Assembly: GCA_002304935.1 (NCBI GenBank)
Contig: DBPS01000033.1
Span: 21,323-44,928 of the forward strand
From: Candidatus Humimicrobium oleiphilum
Lineage (GTDB): Bacteria; Actinomycetota; Humimicrobiia; Humimicrobiales; Humimicrobiaceae
DNA: 23,606 nt
Direction: 5' to 3'
Shown: positions 23,435 to 23,606 of the stretch, piece after piece
How the letters are laid out: the number at the start of each line of letters is the position of its first letter
How positions within the stretch are numbered: position 1 is the stretch's first letter
Position numbers and translations under genes: made by a program
Notes under the pieces: model-generated
What the model saw: only the letters and a program-made list of their open reading frames with translations
The model's database searches: none
What the model was told of the DNA's origin: nothing

Positions 23435-23606
23435 CCTGTCTCCTCCTTCCTCTGATAATATTAAGATTGAATTTAAGATATCTGACTATTAATCTGTATA
23501 TAGTTTTTGAAAGATAAATATTTCCTATAAAAAACAGTATTCCCAGGGCTGCAACTCCGAGAAAAGCAAATATGCCAACTGCCGGATTTACTGTAAAAGC
23601 CAGATA
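23424..23606 (-). CDS. C-terminal part of a DUF1700/HAAS-like membrane protein (partial, cut by window end)
   Basis: The minus strand is open from the window edge for 60 residues to a TAG at 23424. It shows a membrane helix (VGIFAFLGVAALGILFFIGN) followed by a basic tail ending IVRYLKFNLNIIRGRRRQDEL. This helix-then-basic-tail end, placed directly before a DUF4097 gene, is typical of DUF1700/HAAS proteins. The overlap of 11 bp with the DUF4097 start supports an operon. The N-terminal part and any PadR-like regulator lie outside the window. Confidence 0.7.
   Translation of the reverse strand, partial: YLAFTVNPAVGIFAFLGVAALGILFFIGNIYLSKTIYRLIVRYLKFNLNIIRGRRRQDEL

Overview
The window comes from a low-GC (about 30%), gene-dense bacterial chromosome. 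It carries strong Shine-Dalgarno sites (AGGAG/GGAGG) and bacterial housekeeping genes (tex, a plsY-like gene). A rubrerythrin points to an anaerobe. Paired DUF4097 and DUF2807 (head-GIN) envelope proteins, lipoproteins with lipoboxes and ammonia-type metabolism fit an uncultured anaerobic lineage of Gram-positive affinity or a deep-branching phylum. I cannot name the taxon from sequence alone. No phage, IS element, CRISPR array, tRNA or rRNA is visible.

Layout. Positions 1-247 hold the C-terminal end of a truncated ORF and an apparently decayed stretch. Next come a small conserved cytosolic protein (317-547), a half-size EamA transporter (576-1007) and, convergent and directly abutting, a TPM-domain membrane lipoprotein (1008-2012). 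A HerA/DUF853 ATPase and an aldo/keto reductase run on the plus strand (2186-4630). Minus-strand genes follow: tex, a plsY-like acyltransferase with altered motifs, rubrerythrin with a clear terminator, an unknown 149-residue protein, and a B12-binding radical SAM enzyme. A 432-bp regulatory gap (10753-11184) carries a tandem repeat, a near-consensus sigma-A promoter and a hairpin-rich leader in front of a DUF6530-like gene. A Ser/Thr-rich lipoprotein, a ZIP metal transporter, an asparagine synthetase-like protein lacking the N-terminal cysteine, and a UPF0316/DUF2179 membrane protein then follow on the minus strand.

The most coherent system is the trehalose locus (15567-19887). otsA and otsB, which make trehalose via trehalose-6-phosphate, lie on the minus strand. 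They diverge from a plus-strand pair, a DUF5752 protein overlapping a TreT-type trehalose glycosyltransferase. Two chemically distinct trehalose routes therefore share one intergenic region, implying an important osmolyte or carbon-store role. A long imperfect hairpin (19908-19976) follows treT.

The right end (20045-23606, minus strand) is an envelope block: an SPFH/stomatin-like protein, an unknown multi-pass membrane protein with a strong terminator, and an operon of a truncated HAAS/DUF1700-like membrane protein, a DUF4097 protein and a DUF2807 lipoprotein. The last two are built from short Ser-Gly repeats expected to fold as beta-helices.

No clearly undescribed multi-gene system stands out. 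The best leads are the motif-altered PlsY, the Cys-less asparagine synthetase, the doubled trehalose locus, the structured leader of the DUF6530-like gene, and the hairpin element after treT.
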